Shown here: one piece after another, positions 35,542 through 37,531 of the stretch
Layout: the number at the start of each line of letters is the position of its first letter
Numbering within the stretch: position 1 is the first letter of the stretch
Source of the DNA: Alphaproteobacteria bacterium
Lineage (GTDB): Bacteria > Pseudomonadota > Alphaproteobacteria > Rhizobiales > Devosiaceae
Assembly: GCA_018828145.1 (NCBI GenBank)
Contig: JAHJWO010000036.1
Coordinates: forward strand, 1 to 37,531
Length of the DNA: 37,531 nucleotides
Direction: 5' to 3'
Position numbers and translations under genes: made by a program
The notes under the pieces: model-generated
Told to the model about the DNA's origin: nothing
What the model saw: the letters and a program-made list of their open reading frames with translations, nothing else
The model's database searches: none

Positions 35542-35706
35542 ATTACTTTTCACCTGAAACGACAACTGTTGCATTTGGTGTCAACGGGCCGCGCTTCCAG
35601 GACGTGCACAATTAAGCAACCACCCAGCAGTCCGTTTTGATCGTGTCCCGTAGCGTGGTGTAGCTGAGGCTGGGCCTCGAGGCTTTTCCGGCATGGGCCG
35701 GGCTGA
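35542..35706. other. Gap between methyltransferase gene and IS256 remnant
   Basis: There is no gene in these 165 bases. They include the likely IS256 terminus near 35640 (GATCGTGTCCC then TAGCGTGGTGTAG) and a motif at 35571-35588 resembling 24689-24707. Confidence 0.5.
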
Positions 35707-36279
35707 TCAGCGGGCCGCGGCTGGCAGGCTGATGAGAGGATCATCGCTCAATGGTGCGACGGATTCCAGCGTCAGGTACCGAGACCGCTGGACGGCCCAC
35801 TCATCGTTTTGTTCGAGCAGGATGGCGCCGACCAGGCGAATGATGGCGTCGTCGTTGGGGAAGATGCCCACGACCTCGGTGCGGCGCTTGATCTCACCAT
35901 TCACCCGTTCGATTGGGTTGGTGCTGTGGAGCTGGACGCGATGCTCCCTGGGGAAAGTCATGTAGGCCAGCACATCGGTCTCGGCCTCATCCATAATGGC
36001 GACGAGCTTGGGCACCTTGGGGCGGATCTGGTCGGCGACAGTGCGCCATTGGCTGCTGGCCGCCTCGGCCGTCTCCTGTGCGAAGTCGGTGGCGATGAAG
36101 GCACTGGCAATCCGCCGCCCGCTCTTGCCGGCATGGGCCAGCACATTGCGCATGAAGTGGACGCGGCATCTCTGCCAGGAGGCGCACAGCACCTTGGTGA
36201 GGGCGGCCTTGATGCCTTCGTGGGCGTCCGAGACCACCAGCTTGACGCCGCGCAAACCGCGGCGCGTGAGCTTGCGCAG

Positions 36280-37182
36280 TGGAGCGCACCCCGTTTTGAC
36301 CAGACAGGCGGCATAGCCGATAAGGCATAGACATGCGCCTATGAGTACGACTATGTCCAAGAGTCCCGATCAGCCGTTCCGACGGGTCGAAGTCATCACC
36401 TCCGTGCAGCGCCGCCGGCGCTGGTCAGTGGCCGAGAAGGTTCGATTGGTGGAGGAGACCAGCGACCCACCTATGGCTATCGCCGCGTGACAGCGTTGCT
36501 CAACCGGCAGCGGCGTAAGGAGAGCAAGCCCATCGTCAACACCAAGCGGGTCCTTAGGGTCCTGCAGCAGAACGGGCTCACCCTTCAAAAGCATACGGCT
36601 CTGCGGCTCACCCGCACCCACGACGGCGTCGTCGTTGCCCTGCGCTCCAACATCCGCTGGTGCTCCGATCATCTGGAGATCCATGCCCGCAATGGCGAGG
36701 TGGTGCGCATCGTCTTCGTCATCGACGCCTGTGACCGGGAGATCATCGCATGGTCGGCCGTAGCCAATGCCTCTCCGGCGAGATGGTCTGTGATCTGATG
36801 ATCGCGGCTGTCGAACGCCACTTCCGGACCCTCAAGGTCCCGCATCGACTGGAGTGGCTCTCGGACAATGGCAGCGCCTATATCGCCAGGCAGACCGCAC
36901 GAGTGGCCGCCGCACTGGGCATCGACCTGCTCTTCACCCCGGTCCGAAGCCCGCAGAGCAATGGCATGTCCGAGGCCTTCGTCAAAACCCTGAAAAGGGA
37001 CTACGCCTCGACCGTCATCCTCCCAGACGCCGACACCATCCTGGCCTTGCTGCCGCAATGGATCGACGACTACTGTGAGGTTCCCCCGCACTCCGGGCTC
37101 AAGTTCCGCTCACCACGCGAGTTCCCGCGCCTCAGTGCCTAAACCCAACCGCCGGCTGTCCGGTGAAACGGGGTCCACTCCA
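36280..37182 (+). mobile_element. Internally deleted IS3-family element
   Basis: This 903-bp element is inserted into the IS256 transposase gene. Left terminus TGGAGCGCACCCCGTTTT (36280 on) and right terminus TGGAGTGGACCCCGTTT (read inward from 37182 on the minus strand) are imperfect inverted repeats of about 27 bp. The 5-bp sequence CGCAG directly flanks both ends (36275-36279 and 37183-37187) as target duplication. It is shorter than a typical IS3 element (1.2-1.5 kb), which agrees with an internal deletion between its orfA and orfB. Confidence 0.88.
36341..37142 (+). pseudogene. IS3-family transposase orfA-orfB remnant
   Basis: orfA begins at 36341 (MSTTMSKSPDQPF) and has the start of its helix-turn-helix, RRRRWSVAEKVRLVEET, then joins orfB abruptly near 36460 in another frame (RPTYGYRRVTALLNR). 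This marks an internal deletion of the remaining orfA and the orfB N-terminus. orfB then carries Asp in FVIDACDREIIAW, a frameshift near 36770 after SAVAN, and the rest of the DDE core: WLSDNGSAYIA and the Glu in SNGMSEAFVKTLKRD. The end is at TAA 37142. It cannot make a working transposase. Confidence 0.88.
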
Positions 37183-37531
37183 CGCAGGAACTCGGTCCAG
37201 ATAGGCTCGGCTTCCGAAGTGCCGATCTCCATGCCCAGAACCTCGCGCCGGCCGTCGGTGTTGACCGCCACGGCGATGATCGCGGCCACCGAGACGATGC
37301 AGCCACCCCGGCGAACCTTGAGGTAGGGTAGGTCGCATCGATCCACAGATACGGCCAGTCGCCTTCGATGGGTCGCTCGAGGAAGGCCTTCACCTTGCCG
37401 TCAATCTCCTCACACAGCCGGCTCACCTGGCTCTTGGAGATGCCGCTCATGCCCATGGCCTTGACCAGGTCATCGACCGAGCGGGTCGAGATGCCCTGGA
37501 CGTAGGCCTCCTGGATCACCGCCGTCAGCGC

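Larger units (their letters stand above)
35640..37531 (-). mobile_element. IS256-family element, interrupted and truncated by the window edge
   Basis: This is an IS256 (Mutator-type) element on the minus strand. The left end is tentative, placed at GATCGTGTCCC near 35640, a sequence resembling the termini seen in this family. It contains the transposase pseudogene at 35707-37531 and is split by an IS3-family element at 36280-37182. The right end lies beyond the window. Confidence 0.7.
35707..37531 (-). pseudogene. IS256-family transposase, disrupted
   Basis: The N-terminal part (37531-37183) includes GISTRSVDDLVKAMGMSGIS and the first catalytic Asp in LWIDATY. The C-terminal part (36279-35707) includes the second Asp in VVSDAHEGI and the Glu in NPIERVNGEIKRR. 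Removing the insert and one copy of CGCAG restores a continuous frame, FLRKLTRRGLRG, across the junction. The N-terminal part also has a frameshift: the 5-bp tandem duplication GTAGGGTAGG at 37323-37332 breaks the frame just after LWIDATY. So it was dead, or died, independently of the IS3 insertion. Its 5' end is outside the window. Confidence 0.9.

Overview
The window looks like chromosomal DNA of a GC-rich alphaproteobacterium of the order Hyphomicrobiales, most like Devosia. The evidence is the gene order pckA / chvI-chvG-hprK-EIIA-HPr / ahcY / divL-tsaE, which is typical of that order, a tyrosine-variant DivL kinase, CcrM-type GANTC sites, and EcfG-type promoter sequences. The genus is an inference; no rRNA gene is present.

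Region 1 (1-8630) is a conserved core: a small glycine-zipper lipoprotein, pckA on the minus strand, and the divergent chvI-chvG two-component system. This continues into hprK, an EIIA-Man-type protein and HPr, the regulatory nitrogen-type PTS of alphaproteobacteria. A DUF2937 membrane protein and ahcY follow, the latter behind a probable SahR-type operator. Region 2 (8630-14250) holds divL with a striking run of GANTC sites in its promoter, tsaE overlapping divL by one base, a DUF1810 protein, a DUF1206 membrane protein, and two intergenic stretches full of dispersed palindromic repeats.

Region 3 (14247-21810) holds polA and, divergent from it, a two-gene operon: a double-domain KaiC-like ATPase and a hybrid histidine kinase that starts with a degenerate receiver. 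The operon has an exact GGAAC-N17-CGTT general-stress (EcfG) promoter match. There is no KaiA or KaiB gene in the window. I consider this the best candidate for an under-described system: a stress-induced KaiC plus pseudo-receiver kinase module. A lytic transglycosylase lipoprotein gene converges on it.

Region 4 (22225-35541) starts at tRNA-Arg(CCG), followed by a small excisionase-like HTH gene. It continues into a surface polysaccharide locus: manC, a GT4 glycosyltransferase, gmd, two fcl-type genes, a GT2, a large two-domain glycosyltransferase, an ABC-2 exporter (wzm/wzt, Wzt with a C-terminal carbohydrate-binding extension) and a methyltransferase with an N-terminal coiled coil. Together they can make GDP-L-fucose from GDP-mannose, build a fucose- and probably mannose-containing O-polysaccharide, possibly cap it by methylation, and export it by the ABC-transporter pathway. 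Base composition is visibly more AT-rich than in the flanking core, which fits horizontal acquisition.

Region 5 (35542-37531) is a transposon graveyard: an IS256-family element, itself frameshifted by a 5-bp tandem duplication, is interrupted by an internally deleted and frameshifted IS3-family element with imperfect terminal inverted repeats and a 5-bp target duplication. The IS256 element runs off the right edge.
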